This document shows positions 36,326 through 46,043 of a DNA stretch of 64,000 nt, one piece after another (within the stretch, counting starts at the first letter, position 1; each line of letters opens with the position of its first letter). Location of the stretch: positions 5,133,787 through 5,197,786 of the forward strand of contig NC_020167.2 in assembly GCF_000224145.3 (NCBI RefSeq), written 5' to 3'. Both the position numbers and the translations under genes were made by a program. The notes under the pieces were generated by a model. It was not told where the DNA came from. It did not search any database and worked only from the letters and a program-made list of their open reading frames with translations. This stretch comes from Ciona intestinalis (taxonomy: Eukaryota; Chordata; Ascidiacea; Phlebobranchia; Cionidae).

Positions 36326-39300
36326 ATAATGTACATAATATAATATAGTGTTACTTATTTTTCTTTATTTATGTATATTATATATATATATATATATAGT
36401 GTTACGTATTTTCTTTTTTATGTTTATATATACAAGTATGTTTCCTCTGCTTACATTAAGTAACTTAAGCATTACATGTTGACACCCATGTTTTCTTCTG
36501 CTTTTGAGTATTAATGCAATAGCTATATACACTCTGCAGTATTCTCACTAATTCATTTAGCTGCATATAATGAATGATGACTAAATTTAGTGGAATATGT
36601 AATGTATATTTCAAAAAGCTACTTTAGATAAATCGCTTTAACACATAGTAGGGTGGGGAAGGTGGGATACATTTTTATTCTATTTTCTCGTCCCATCCGG
36701 TAAAAAACAAAGAAACATTTAAAGAATTCTAAACCCATATCCTCATGACTCCCATGGACCGTTTTTAAATGGATATTTGGATATTATGTGCTAAAGGTGC
36801 CCCATCTTACCCCACAGTTTTATACGACAAAATAAGGTCAAATTTTAATATTTATAATCTAATTTAATCTGCAGGCGCTACAGTGTCGTCCACCGCTTAT
36901 AAACAGTCAGACCTTACAACATGTGATGGCAATCAATTACTTTAGTGTGTTTGACCAACAGCAGAAACACCACAATGGTAGGCTTGCATACATCATCGTG
37001 CATATTGTTTTAGTGTTGACTGTTGGCAAAAATTAAAAAAAAGTGTTGATCAAAATTAATTTACAAAAAAATAGTGTTGAAAAATAATTTGCCAAAATAC
37101 AGTGTTGTAGTGACGCCATTTATGTGAATTTGTTTTTATTATACAATTGGTTAGACTTTTTTTTACAACTCATATACTTTCTTCGTTACAGAGAATTTAC
37201 AAAAAAATAGTGTTGACCAAAAATAATTTGCCGAAAAACAGTGTTTTAGCGACGCCATTTATATGAATTTATTTTTATTATACAATTGGTTGGACTTTTT
37301 TTTACTCACTCATATACTTTCTTCGTTACAGAAAATTCTAGCAGCATGATGTGTGCTGTGCAAATCACCCTTGACATGGTTGCTATAATAACCAAAGAGG
37401 TCACGACCTGTCTCACCTCCATGACCTTTGACCCTGAACTTGGGTTTGTTCCGTCGTCATGTAAAGAACTTAGTGTGATTCTTCCTTCTTTCAAACTCTG
37501 CTGTGATTGGTTGTTTTCAAACCGAGATATCTGGTACCCTCAACCACCTATAGTGGATGACAGGTAAGTGTTTATTGGAAATAATTTTTTTGTTGAAAAT
37601 ATTTTTTGGGTAAAAATATATATATTTTTTTTTTGGTAAAAATATTTTTTTGTTTTTTATTCCAAAAAAAATTTTTATGTTAAAAATCCACAGGTCGATT
37701 GATTTATGGAACAATCTTGCTGCGTTATGTGATTGGTTATGCAGTGACGACAAACAATTTTCCGTTCGAACTTTTATGGACAACCATCATGACTTAGTGG
37801 AGGTAAACTTCATAATCCCAGTTATTTAAGATACACACAAGTGACACAACAAGTAAATTATTGTAAAAAAATCCCTGTAGTAAAATTTTTAATTTTTTTA
37901 TTATAAGTAAAAGTATGGGTTTCTTAAAAAATAACAAAAATTTTTGATGTGGTTCTATTTTTTAATGGTTATTTTAAAAGTATCTGTGGTTTTTTGTTTT
38001 AACTTTTTGATATTTATTTATTTTCCTACTTATATAACTTTTTATTTTTAATATTTTAATATTTATTTATTTAAAGGTGAGTCTCGCGGAGGATTTTGAA
38101 ATGTCGGGGTTTTCTCCGCTCGTAAACTCGGAGAGCGAAACAAGGTTCGTGATGAACAATGAAGCGGGAGGGAGTGATGTTGAGGATTGTGTTCGGCTTA
38201 ATCTCATCCGAGACTTCCTGGAGTACCTCTGTGGGATGGAGGAGCCACTGCTTGCTTTTAAACAAGGAAGGTAAAAAAAATGTAATAATAAAAAGAATGT
38301 AATAATAAAAAAATTTTAGAAAAATAAAAAATTAAAAAAAAAAATGTTAGAAAAAAAAAATAATAAAATTTTATAAAAAACGAAATGTAATGTTCGTTGA
38401 TTTTTGTAATGGTATTTCTTTTTTGATCAAAAAAATTGCAATAAAAATAGGAATATAATTTTTATGAAACAGAATGTAATGTAACTCCTCTGTATACCAA
38501 GTGCTACTATATATTTTGCTGCGCATTTATTAGCAGCAAAACATAAGTTCCACTTAATGGAAGAGATATATATGGATTTAATAGAACCAGTGCTTGCTTG
38601 TAAACAAGGAGCAAAAAATTATAATAAAAAATTGAAAAATATAACATTTTTCGATTCAATGTTATTTGATTTTTGAAATGTTACTCGATAAAAATTTTAT
38701 AATCATCAAATAAGAAATTAAAATTTTGAATGTAATGTTCTTATATATAATTTTTTTTCTAAATATTTTTCAGATATGTGGCATTGGTGGAATCAAAACC
38801 TGTTGAATGTATTGTAAATGATGATGGTTATAATCAAGACATGGTAAATACTTAATATTAAATGTTTAAACGTTCTGGTATAAATGGGGGCTGGAACCTG
38901 AATGGTTGAAACTTATTTTTTAATTGCTAAACTGCTGTTATAAGCTTTAACATACATTGTATTCGTGTAATTATTAATTTTTGATATCTACTATCTAAAT
39001 TAGTTGCAAATTCAAAAAAAAATTCTTTTCTAAAAATATTTATCACCCAATAAGTTACATATGTGGTAACTTGTAAGCAAGCACAAAGTGTATTAAACCG
39101 AACACCCAGGCTATTGGAACTATTGTTGCCCTGTTACGTGAAGAAATAAATGTTTTAAATATACCTTTAATAAGTTTCGGTTAGGCCACATTTTTTTTAA
39201 AAAAATTAAAAATTTTTTTTTTTTTTTTCGCTTCAGATTGAAGCTGATCTTCAGGACGTAGATGCAAGTTACGAGGAGGAGCAGCCGGACTCTGAAAATG

Positions 39301-41201
39301 AGTTTTCCGAACTGAAGGCTTATCGAGATTCACTCCAGAGGACCCGCGATGTTCATGAGAAGAGAAGGAACCAAATCCAGGTTCATTTTTTGCAAAAAAA
39401 ATAGTGTTGACAAAAAATAACTTTACAAAAAATAGTGTTAAACAAAATAATTTTCCAAAAAATGTGGTGTTGAACAGAAATAATTTGACAATAAATAGTG
39501 TTGACGAAAACTAATTATACAAAAAACTAGTGATGACCAAAAATAATTTTACAAAAAAAACAGTGTTGACCAAAAATAATTTTACAAAAAAAATAGTGTT
39601 GAGCAAATATAATTTTCCAAAAAATAGTGTTGACCAAATATAATTTTCCAAAAAAAATATTATTGACCAAAAATAATTTCATCAAGGCATCACTGGATGC
39701 AGCGGGATCAAAGAACAAGAAGATGTACGTGACTCCAAAGAGCTTGATCCCAGATACGAATTGTTTCATTGATCATCTTGATATGATAAGTGATCTCATG
39801 GAACACGGGCAATTTATTGTGTGCGTATGTCTTGTAGGTAAGTAGTTTTATTTCATTTTGGCATTTATGAATTAATGTAACTTATTTACCCTCACTTGGC
39901 GGGAAAACGACAGTCGTCACAACACAGGTGTTCATACATCTTGTGCCCGCTACCATGTATGTAATTTGTTGATTATTTTTTCAAGATTTTTTTTTTAAAC
40001 TTACTTAGAAATTAATGCATAGGCATAAACTGTAAGCCACATTTCACTAATACGGCATAAAAAAGTTCAGAAATAAATAGTTAGTTGTCTACTAGTCTGT
40101 GTAGTAACTCCCTATAAGTAATTGATAAATAAATACATTGAATTTAAGGTGTGGAATTTGTTATATGCTAATTAGAACACGCTGTATACTATTTCAGTGT
40201 TGACCGAATTAGAAGGACTGGCACAAGAAAGTAAAGGCAACACTGAACACAACCGACGTGTTCATGCGAATGCTGCCGCATCTCTTCGTTTCATACAAGA
40301 GAAATTTACATCAAGACACGTTGCTTTGCGTGCTCTTACTAACCAAGGTTCTGCGCTCGATACGATCTCATTCAGGAGCCAAGACCATTACAGTGACAAG
40401 GTTTGTAGTGGCTAAATTTGATTTGAGTAAGCAAAAATAGGAAGATAGCTTTTTGTTACAATGAATGTAACTTACTTTATCCTTGCGTAGCCGGAAAACG
40501 ACAGTCGTTATCACACGGGTTTATCACCTCGTGCCAGCTTACGAGTCACCATGTATGTTACTTTGTAAGTGATTATTTTTTTTTATGATGGTTGATAATT
40601 TGGACAACCCATTAGTGACCACTGGGTTGGAGCAATTGCCGTTACGTGTCTTGCCCAAGGACACAAATCTGGGTTACAGGCAGGCGCGCTAACCACTATG
40701 CCACAGCGCCAATAGAATAATCACCCACAAAGTAACATACATGGTAACTCGTAAACTGGCACGAGATGTATGAACACCCGCGTTATAACGACTGTCGTTT
40801 CCGGCTATACGAGGATAAAGTAAGTTACATTCATTTGTTCAGAATATATAAAGTTTGTTTAATGGAAACCTACTTACTTTTAAAAGAAGTCAGTTATATT
40901 TTGTTTGAATTTTTGTGTGTTTGTGTTATATTATGTAAATGTTTACTAAAAACTAAAAAGCTAGATGCTTAGATTAACCTATCTGTTTAATTAAATTAAT
41001 CAGCACTTTAAAAACACACAGGGCACGAATGATGATTTAATTCTCATGTGTTGTGAAAAATATGAAGAAAAAACGAAAAAAAACAACTCGTGCTCCACAG
41101 TTTTGCTCACTGATGACCGTAATCTAAGAGTAAAATCGCTGACGCGTAACATGCCAACAAAATCTATTCCTGAGTTCTGCAAATGGTTATTTGCAGTTTA
41201 A
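26028..41201 (+). CDS. SMG6: Telomerase-binding protein EST1A / SMG6, NMD endonuclease
   Basis: Twenty-eight exons: 26028-26154, 26434-26536, 27077-27189, 27442-27610, 28122-28224, 28517-28582, 29167-29337, 29819-29941, 30194-30300, 30451-30571, 30977-31143, 31674-31776, 32118-32207, 32699-32818, 33152-33258, 34019-34211, 34968-35050, 35417-35570, 36071-36184, 36875-36977, 37332-37563, 37694-37802, 38077-38270, 38774-38843, 39237-39380, 39687-39837, 40198-40400, 41022-41201. They total 3720 bp, giving 1239 aa (human about 1419). The basic, low-complexity N-terminus (1-400) has a YEVYKPG element at 57-63 resembling an exon-junction-complex binding motif. Residues about 400-1010 match the 14-3-3-like/TPR region, including RPYNQLAILAVRTRRKLDAV and EEPLLAFKQG. 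The C-terminal PIN nuclease has acidic residues at D1085, D1184/1185 and D1211/1212 (LLTDDRNLRVKSLTRNMP). SMG6 cuts mRNAs near premature stop codons. Confidence 0.96.
26692..27003 (-). mobile_element. SINE-B, near full length
   Basis: Tail ATGAATGTAACTTTCTTTAT to head GCACTAATCACTATGCCACG. SMG6 intron 2. Confidence 0.85.
27819..28021 (-). mobile_element. MITE-A, complete
   Basis: TAGTAGGGTGGGGGAAGATG to TCTTCACCCACCCTACTATA, one of the best-preserved copies, with reversed central blocks. SMG6 intron 4. Confidence 0.92.
28250..28366 (+). repeat. Family-D-like repeat
   Basis: GTGTTGAAACAACTGTTGTT, CTGTTGATTCCCTGTTTTGC, ATCTTCGCTACCAATTTT and ATAAATAAAAATTATGTT. Shared with 54290-54412. It overlaps the donor side of SMG6 intron 5. 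Confidence 0.5.
28985..29095 (+). mobile_element. SINE-B, degenerate middle fragment
   Basis: TATATGTCCTTGGGCAAGCC, GGCAACTGCTGTAACC and TAATGGTCG. SMG6 intron 6. Confidence 0.45.
29560..29690 (-). repeat. Family-D-like repeat
   Basis: Contains ACATTTAAATGGAAGAAAGA and CTTGGTCGCTACACCTAGTA, matching 23300-23445. SMG6 intron 7. Confidence 0.45.
30745..30908 (+). repeat. Four-copy minisatellite, ~41 bp unit
   Basis: Unit AAACTATGTGATGTACCATC followed by TGTGTTGTAACGACTGCCCT. Four near-identical copies alternate GTTGTAACGA and GTTTAAACGA variants. It ends in a SINE-like ATGCAAGGGTAAATAAG tail. SMG6 intron 10. Confidence 0.85.
31428..31636 (-). mobile_element. MITE-A, complete, left end partly duplicated
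   Basis: ATATAGTAGGGT appears twice before the element body; right end TCTCCCCCACCCTAATATAT. SMG6 intron 11. Confidence 0.85.
32005..32086 (+). repeat. Family-C dispersed repeat
   Basis: TCTATGTGGGTGAGGTCCCA and GGATTTAGGCCAGGATTGCC. It ends about 30 bases before SMG6 exon 13. Confidence 0.5.
32508..32654 (-). mobile_element. MITE-A, left half rearranged
   Basis: CGGGCGGGAGAGC start, then AATTATTAAACCGTATCCTA and a right end GGTGTTCCCCACTCTACTAT. SMG6 intron 13. Confidence 0.65.
32935..33121 (+). mobile_element. SINE-B, tail half
   Basis: CGTCAGCCATATATAAAGAC, GTAAGCTGGCCGGGGGTGTA and ACATTCATTAATTCATTCA. SMG6 intron 14. Confidence 0.7.
33815..33945 (+). repeat. Imperfect tandem repeat, ~26-30 bp unit
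   Basis: About five units of the form TTTTAAAAGTCCACCAAAAT or TTAAAAGGTCTCCAAAACTT in SMG6 intron 15. Confidence 0.75.
34290..34522 (+). mobile_element. SINE-B, forward copy with readable head
   Basis: Head CCGTGGCAAAGTGGTTAGTG (A-box-like), a decayed B-box area, TGTGTCCTTGGGCAAGACAC and tail GTAACTCTTAAGCTGGCACG. SMG6 intron 16. Confidence 0.8.
35116..35310 (+). mobile_element. MITE-A, complete
   Basis: CTGTGGGGTAAGATGGGACA to TCTTATCTTACCCCAACCTA. SMG6 intron 17. Confidence 0.88.
35638..35920 (-). mobile_element. SINE-B, head end eroded
   Basis: TTTACTTTATCCTGGTGTGG, CCAACTTACGAGTTACCACG, CCCAAGGACACATTCGCCCA. SMG6 intron 18. Confidence 0.75.
36282..36330 (+). repeat. TA microsatellite
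   Basis: Long AT-dinucleotide tract after a poly-A run in SMG6 intron 19; a second, shorter tract lies near 36375-36400. Confidence 0.85.
36642..36828 (-). mobile_element. MITE-A, complete
   Basis: TAGTAGGGTGGGGAAGGTGG to GCCCCATCTTACCCCACAGT. SMG6 intron 19, about 45 bases before exon 20. Confidence 0.85.
37060..37331 (+). repeat. Tandem duplication of ~135 bp including a splice acceptor
   Basis: Two units (37060-37191 and 37197-37331) each run from TTACAAAAAAATAGTGTTGA through GACGCCATTTAT and TATACAATTGGTT to CTTTCTTCGTTACAG. The second acceptor opens SMG6 exon 21; the first is an exact copy of the last 15 bases. Confidence 0.9.
39041..39150 (+). mobile_element. SINE-B, tail fragment
   Basis: ATCACCCAATAAGTTACATA, GTAACTTGTAAGCAAGCACA and TGCCCTGTTACGTGAAG. 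SMG6 intron 24. Confidence 0.65.
39390..39680 (+). repeat. Minisatellite, ~37 bp unit, about 8 copies
   Basis: Unit resembles AAAAAATAGTGTTGACCAAA followed by AATAATTTTAC. It fills nearly all of SMG6 intron 25. The same unit occurs in intron 20 (37020-37110, 37197-37240). Confidence 0.85.
39870..39988 (-). mobile_element. SINE-B, tail fragment
   Basis: AATGTAACTTATTTACCCTC, GGAAAACGACAGTCGTCACA, CTACCATGTATGTAATTTGT. SMG6 intron 26. Confidence 0.7.
40461..40711 (-). mobile_element. SINE-B, near full length, first of an inverted pair
   Basis: AATGTAACTTACTTTATCCT to CGCTAACCACTATGCCACAG. A few bases after its head end a second SINE tail starts in the opposite orientation. SMG6 intron 27. Confidence 0.85.
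40718..40843 (+). mobile_element. SINE-B tail, second of an inverted pair
   Basis: ATCACCCACAAAGTAACATA to GATAAAGTAAGTTACATTCA, complementary to the tail of the preceding copy over about 115 bases. Confidence 0.85.
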
Positions 41202-41587
41202 CACCAGCAATAATTTTACTTGTTTCTTTCACAATGTTTTGCTGATATTATTTCTTTTCTATTCTGCAACTGTGTTTTTATTCGAGCATTATTTTTTAAA
41301 CGATACTGTCCAAAACATTTCTTTCTATCTGTATCTTTTTCCAACTGGAAAAAGAAAAAAAGTTTTACTGTTTTCGATCTACGGCTACTGTCCTCCAATT
41401 TTTACAGCTTAATAAAATTTAAAAAATACAACAGCTTTAACTTCCAGATAGGAAGTGAGAATAAGTTTTGTATTATAAGAACAGTTGTACTGCAGATTTG
41501 GAGCATTGGAACACCATTCACATGCGAAATTTCAACTTTTTCCTGGTAAGGTTTAAATTAGGATTTTGGAAATTTTACAAAAAAAAT
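41202..41587. other. SMG6-ASPSCR1 convergent 3' region
   Basis: Only 386 bases separate the two stop codons. A plus-strand AATAAA lies at 41411-41416 for SMG6, and a plus-strand TTTATT at about 41277-41282 could serve ASPSCR1 on the other strand. If both are used, the two 3' UTRs overlap. Confidence 0.5.
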
Positions 41588-44500
41588 TTATTTTATTTTA
41601 CCGATTTTTAGAAATTTTTTCAACTTTTCCTCTTTGTTTTTAGAAGTCGCAGCTGTTGTCTTGTTGGGGATTTTGAAAACACTGCAGATATAGTTTTAGT
41701 AAAACATCAAAATAAATTGTGTGATCTGACTCTGATCTGATGCTCTTACAGTTAAACAATTCAGAAATACAGTTAAGATCCAATATTACAAAAGCGTAAC
41801 AGGTAAAACACAAATCCAACCAATTGCCTAATGAAAGAGATACATATTTTGTCTAAAATCTTAAGACTGATGATGCCATTTCGGTGAAAAATATATATCT
41901 TTTATTGTACAATCGGTTTGATTTTTTGTCTGTTACGTTTTTGTAGTATTACATGAAATTTCTACTTACCAAGCTAAGCTCATATTAGCAACATCTGCAT
42001 CTTCTAACTTTTCCAAAGAAGATTCCTGAAGCAGTTGTGTTGATGAAGCATTAGCGCTGATGTAGACTCTTGCAGCAGGAGCAAATCCTGCCTTAGGGAA
42101 TATTTTAGAAACATTTTTTTAGAAAATAAAAATCACTTACTTCAAACAGTGTCACGGTTTTGTCTTTTAGAATTTCTTTCGGCGGTGATGTGTCTGAAAA
42201 AGTCGTGAAATTTAATAAGGTAACATATTTAGCCTCGCGTGGCAAAGACAGTCCTTATAAAACGGATGTTTTGTTTCATACACCTCGTCGTCGGATTACC
42301 ACGTATGTAACTTGTGGGTGATAGTTTTTGGGAGGCTTTTTTACACAAAAAAAAACAAATTTGGATAGATTAAATGTACTTACATAAATAAAATGATTGA
42401 GAGACATGTTCTTCCACTATAGCATAGAGTTCCTTCATAGTTTCTAAGGGGTTAAACATTGCCTGAAAATTAAAGAAATTCCATAAAATTTACAATTGTC
42501 AAACTATTGAAACTATTGTCATTGAGTCATTGGTTTTAATGTGACAAAAAAAATAAATATATATAAAATACAATACATAAAACTTTATTATAATATTAAA
42601 GTAGTTAATACATTGCAATAAATATGTAGTAACTCACTTGTAAGACATGACGAGATGGAAAAATAACCCTAACAATAACTTTGGGGTATTTTGATGCTTT
42701 TTCCAATCTCCTTGCTTTTCTTATTTCTTCAGTTAGCAACTCTTTGCTTTCGTGTTTTTTGCTAGGACACAAATATTAAATGTAGAACATGCAGGGATTC
42801 AATTTATTGCAGCTAGGTGTGGCGACCAAGCCTCTTTCTTCTTATTAAATTCAATTATGTATTAACTGTAAGCGCGTTTTAACAACTGTTGTTTTGTCGT
42901 TATATATCCTGTCTTTTTGTTTTGAATAGTTTTCAATCTTTGCTACCATAATCAAAAAGACGTATATAAATGATTACTCAAACTAACCGTTCCTGTTGCA
43001 AATCTGCCATCATATTCCGTACATCTTCAACTGTCACTTCAAAAAACTTGTCATCTACTTCTTCATCTAAATAAAGTAAAAAAATGTTATGATTTGGAAT
43101 ATAAGTTCCTGAAATACTAGGATGATATAATTTTTTGAAGACACATTGCTCTCTTGGGTTTAAGAACGTTTTATTATTTTTGGGAGAAATCTTAGGGGTT
43201 TCCTGCTACATTGAACTGGTTAATATTTTCATTATAAACATAGCAGCCCATGTATATGTATGATACATACCGGTCTTCATTTTCAAATGTTATGTTGTAA
43301 AATTGAAACCATCAAAAGTTTAAATAAATGGAATGTAAAAAAATAATTTAATTACTTGATTGTGTGTTTCGTCCTTTTTCCAAAAACAATACTTCTTGCC
43401 GATCACATGGTTCGGAAAGCGCTGACTCGTTGTATGAACAAGATGCTGAGTCATAAAGTGACTGCCCTTTGCTTTCTTCCGGAAACTAAACGTTAAATGG
43501 TTTTTGATGAAAATACCGAAGTAATTAAAATTACGTAAGCAACAAAACTTAACGTAATATTTTTCATTGAAATAATTGCATTCATTACACCAGACTTAGA
43601 ATTTTGTTGCAGTTTTGGTAACATTTTTTACATTTATAAGATGATGATATAGTGGAGTGGGGGAAGATGTGACACCTTTTCATTCTATTTTTCTCGTACC
43701 AATTGGTAGTAAACAAAGAACCTTCAAAGAAATATAAAACTGTATCCTCATGACTCCCAAAAACCGTTGTTAAATATTTAAAACACAATCAGGATATTTG
43801 GATATTATACACTAAAGTTGTCCTATCTTCCCCAACAGTACTATAATATTATTTCAAACCTTGAAATTGGAAAGATCAACTTGATATGAAGTCTCTTCTG
43901 GTGACTCACTTTCCTCAGTTTTTATTCTTTTTGTTGTAGAATTACCATCTTCAGACACCTACATACACACAATACCTTATACATGGATGTGAATACATAT
44001 AAAGATTTACTTATACAGTCATATCACATGCATTGATTACACAGGCAATTTAAAATTTTCTATGGTTAAAATTGAGCCATTTAACATGTAGCCTAACTCT
44101 ATGTGCAGACTACACATGCAGAAGCTATAAAATGGCATACCAACAACAAATCAAAATTTAAATGTGATCTAAATGTAACAGCAAAGGTCAAACTAGTATT
44201 TTTTTTTATTTGCCAAAAAAATTACAAAATGCAACATTCCGCAACACACCTTTCTTTTTACCTTGCTCGTGGAAGGTTGTTCTTTAACATCCGCTGTATC
44301 CGGATCAGACACTATATCTGGAAGACTCATCATACTCGCATCACTTGTGCTCTTATAAACTGATCCCACGCTCATACTAGAAACGGAGGAGTTTTCCGTA
44401 ATTGGAGGATCGCTTGGTGATGCTGGTTTTGGAGCGTCTTCTTTGTTGATGTTTTTCAAGTCATCACTATTTTTGAACACTTTTGGTTCTGAAGATTTTT

Positions 44501-46043
44501 TTTCGACAACTGGAGGTTGAGAAGAACAGGAGGGTGGAGGATCGGAAGACTTATGGGATGAAGATTGATCAGATGTGGATGCTTCTTGCTCTTTGTATGA
44601 AAGCCTAGAAGTATTTTGAACATTAAACTAGATTTTTATTTTTATAATTTACCATTCAAATATCAAATACTTCCGGAAAATACCAAAATGTTAGTGCAGT
44701 TAATATCTGTTATTTTATATTTTCATAATTAACCAGTCAAAAATTGAAATATATGTAACCATTTTTACCTTGTTAAATATATTTCCATTTAAAGTGGTAA
44801 CAAAATGTTAGTGCACTTAATATACCACTGAGGCACTGAAGCAAAATCAACTGTGATAAAATTTAAAAATAAATTTTAAATACACAACTTTCATAAATCA
44901 ATTTTAAATGGTGCTAAACCTTTGTGTATTTATTGTGAAATGAAAAAAATTAAATTACCTCAACAATGCACTTCCTTTTACAATTCCAAGTTGCCTAAGA
45001 GTTGACTTTGACAAAAGTTCTTCCCCAGTTATTTCTTGTCTCATGTAAACAACAGATGGAGTTTTCAAATGCTCTTCTGGTAACTGCCTAATAAAAAATG
45101 ATATTAAAACATTTTTATATTTTTAGGATTATTTTGCCCCTAAAAAACTGCATTTTTTTATAATTTAGAAAAAAATGCTACATAATTTCTTTGCACACAA
45201 GAATTTAAGTAAAGTTTTTGCCTACATACTACTACAGTAGGAAATCAATTTAAAAATCCTCATCTATTCAAACAAAAAAGAAATTGGCCCAAAAATTACT
45301 TTTTAATTTCTTCAGAAAAGTTTTGAACAATTGCCAACAATGTAGATGGGGAAGAAAAAGTCCCTTGTAAGCGATGACCATTGTCCAGTTGTACGGCAAT
45401 TCTCACATCAGAAACACCTTCTGTTTGTTTAGATTCAAACAGTTCAAGTTTTGCATTGTTGGGTAGGTTGGTGTATCGCCATGGTAACGAACGATCAACA
45501 ACTGATCGACCATTCCTGTAAAAAATGACAGTCGTTATAACACACGTGGGTGTTTATTATACACCTCGGGCCAGCTTACGAGTTACCATGTATGTTACTT
45601 TGTGGGTGAATATTTTTTGGATGTTTTTTTATTTTTTTATACATGGCTGACAATTTCGACAACACGTTGGTTACCAATAAGTTGGAGAAATTGCAGTAAA
45701 GTGTCTTGCCCAACGTCACAAAAACTAAAAAGAGGAGGATTCTTCACAAGCACCAAATACGGTAGATATACTTCTACATTTACAATAGCATTAGTCACCT
45801 CAATTCATGACATGCAGGATCGAGATTTTCTTTTTTGCAAACTTCTTCTAAAATCTAAAAGCATGTAAGTGACACAATTAATTTTAAAAAGCAAACTTAA
45901 GATGTTTTAACGGCATCATCTTGCTGTGTTCAGAAAATCATCACATATACGTTAATACGTACCTGCACAATGGTAAAATTTGGAGTGAACTTGACGGTTC
46001 TTCTTCTACCAGATAAACAGAGAACGACGACGGATTTCGACAT
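41588..46043 (-). CDS. ASPSCR1: Tether containing UBX domain for GLUT4 (TUG / ASPSCR1)
   Basis: Thirteen exons in transcript order: 46043-45963, 45854-45799, 45515-45300, 45087-44959, 44604-44262, 43958-43860, 43485-43356, 43066-42988, 42761-42638, 42462-42384, 42193-42141, 42091-41970, 41681-41588. They total 1605 bp, giving 534 aa (human about 553). The N-terminal ubiquitin-like domain starts MSKSVVVLCLSGRRRTVKFT and continues through DRSLPWRYTNLPNNAKLEL (residues 1-75). A second ubiquitin-like region holds VRIAVQLDNGHRLQ and SALLR (about 85-161). A Ser/Pro/Glu-rich linker spans about 165-345. FFEVTVEDVR follows, then the UBX domain (about 405-490) with FPSRHVLQ and YTSPPKEIL. In vertebrates TUG binds p97/VCP and retains GLUT4 vesicles. 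The last exon (FKIPNK to KFLKIGKIK) is the least certain, though it resembles the basic human tail. Confidence 0.94.
42218..42332 (-). mobile_element. SINE-B, tail fragment
   Basis: AACATATTTAGCCTCGCGTG, ACACCTCGTCGTCGGATTAC and ACGTATGTAACTTGTGGGTG. ASPSCR1 intron between exons at 42193 and 42384. Confidence 0.7.
42812..42972 (+). repeat. Family-D dispersed repeat, best copy
   Basis: GCAGCTAGGTGTGGCGACCA, GCGCGTTTTAACAACTGTTG, TTTTGTCGTTATATATCCTG and CAATCTTTGCTACCATAATC. ASPSCR1 intron. Confidence 0.55.
43648..43848 (-). mobile_element. MITE-A, complete
   Basis: TAGTGGAGTGGGGGAAGATG to TCCTATCTTCCCCAACAGTA. ASPSCR1 intron 6, right next to exon 43860-43958. Confidence 0.88.
45523..45724 (-). 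mobile_element. SINE-B, head lost
   Basis: TGACAGTCGTTATAACACAC, GCCAGCTTACGAGTTACCAT and AGTGTCTTGCCCAACGTCAC. It begins within 10 bases of ASPSCR1 exon 3. Confidence 0.75.

Noticed and set aside
39390-39680. Regular repeats that might suggest a CRISPR array
   Set aside because: The units are directly adjacent without unique spacers, and the DNA is eukaryotic intron; a minisatellite.
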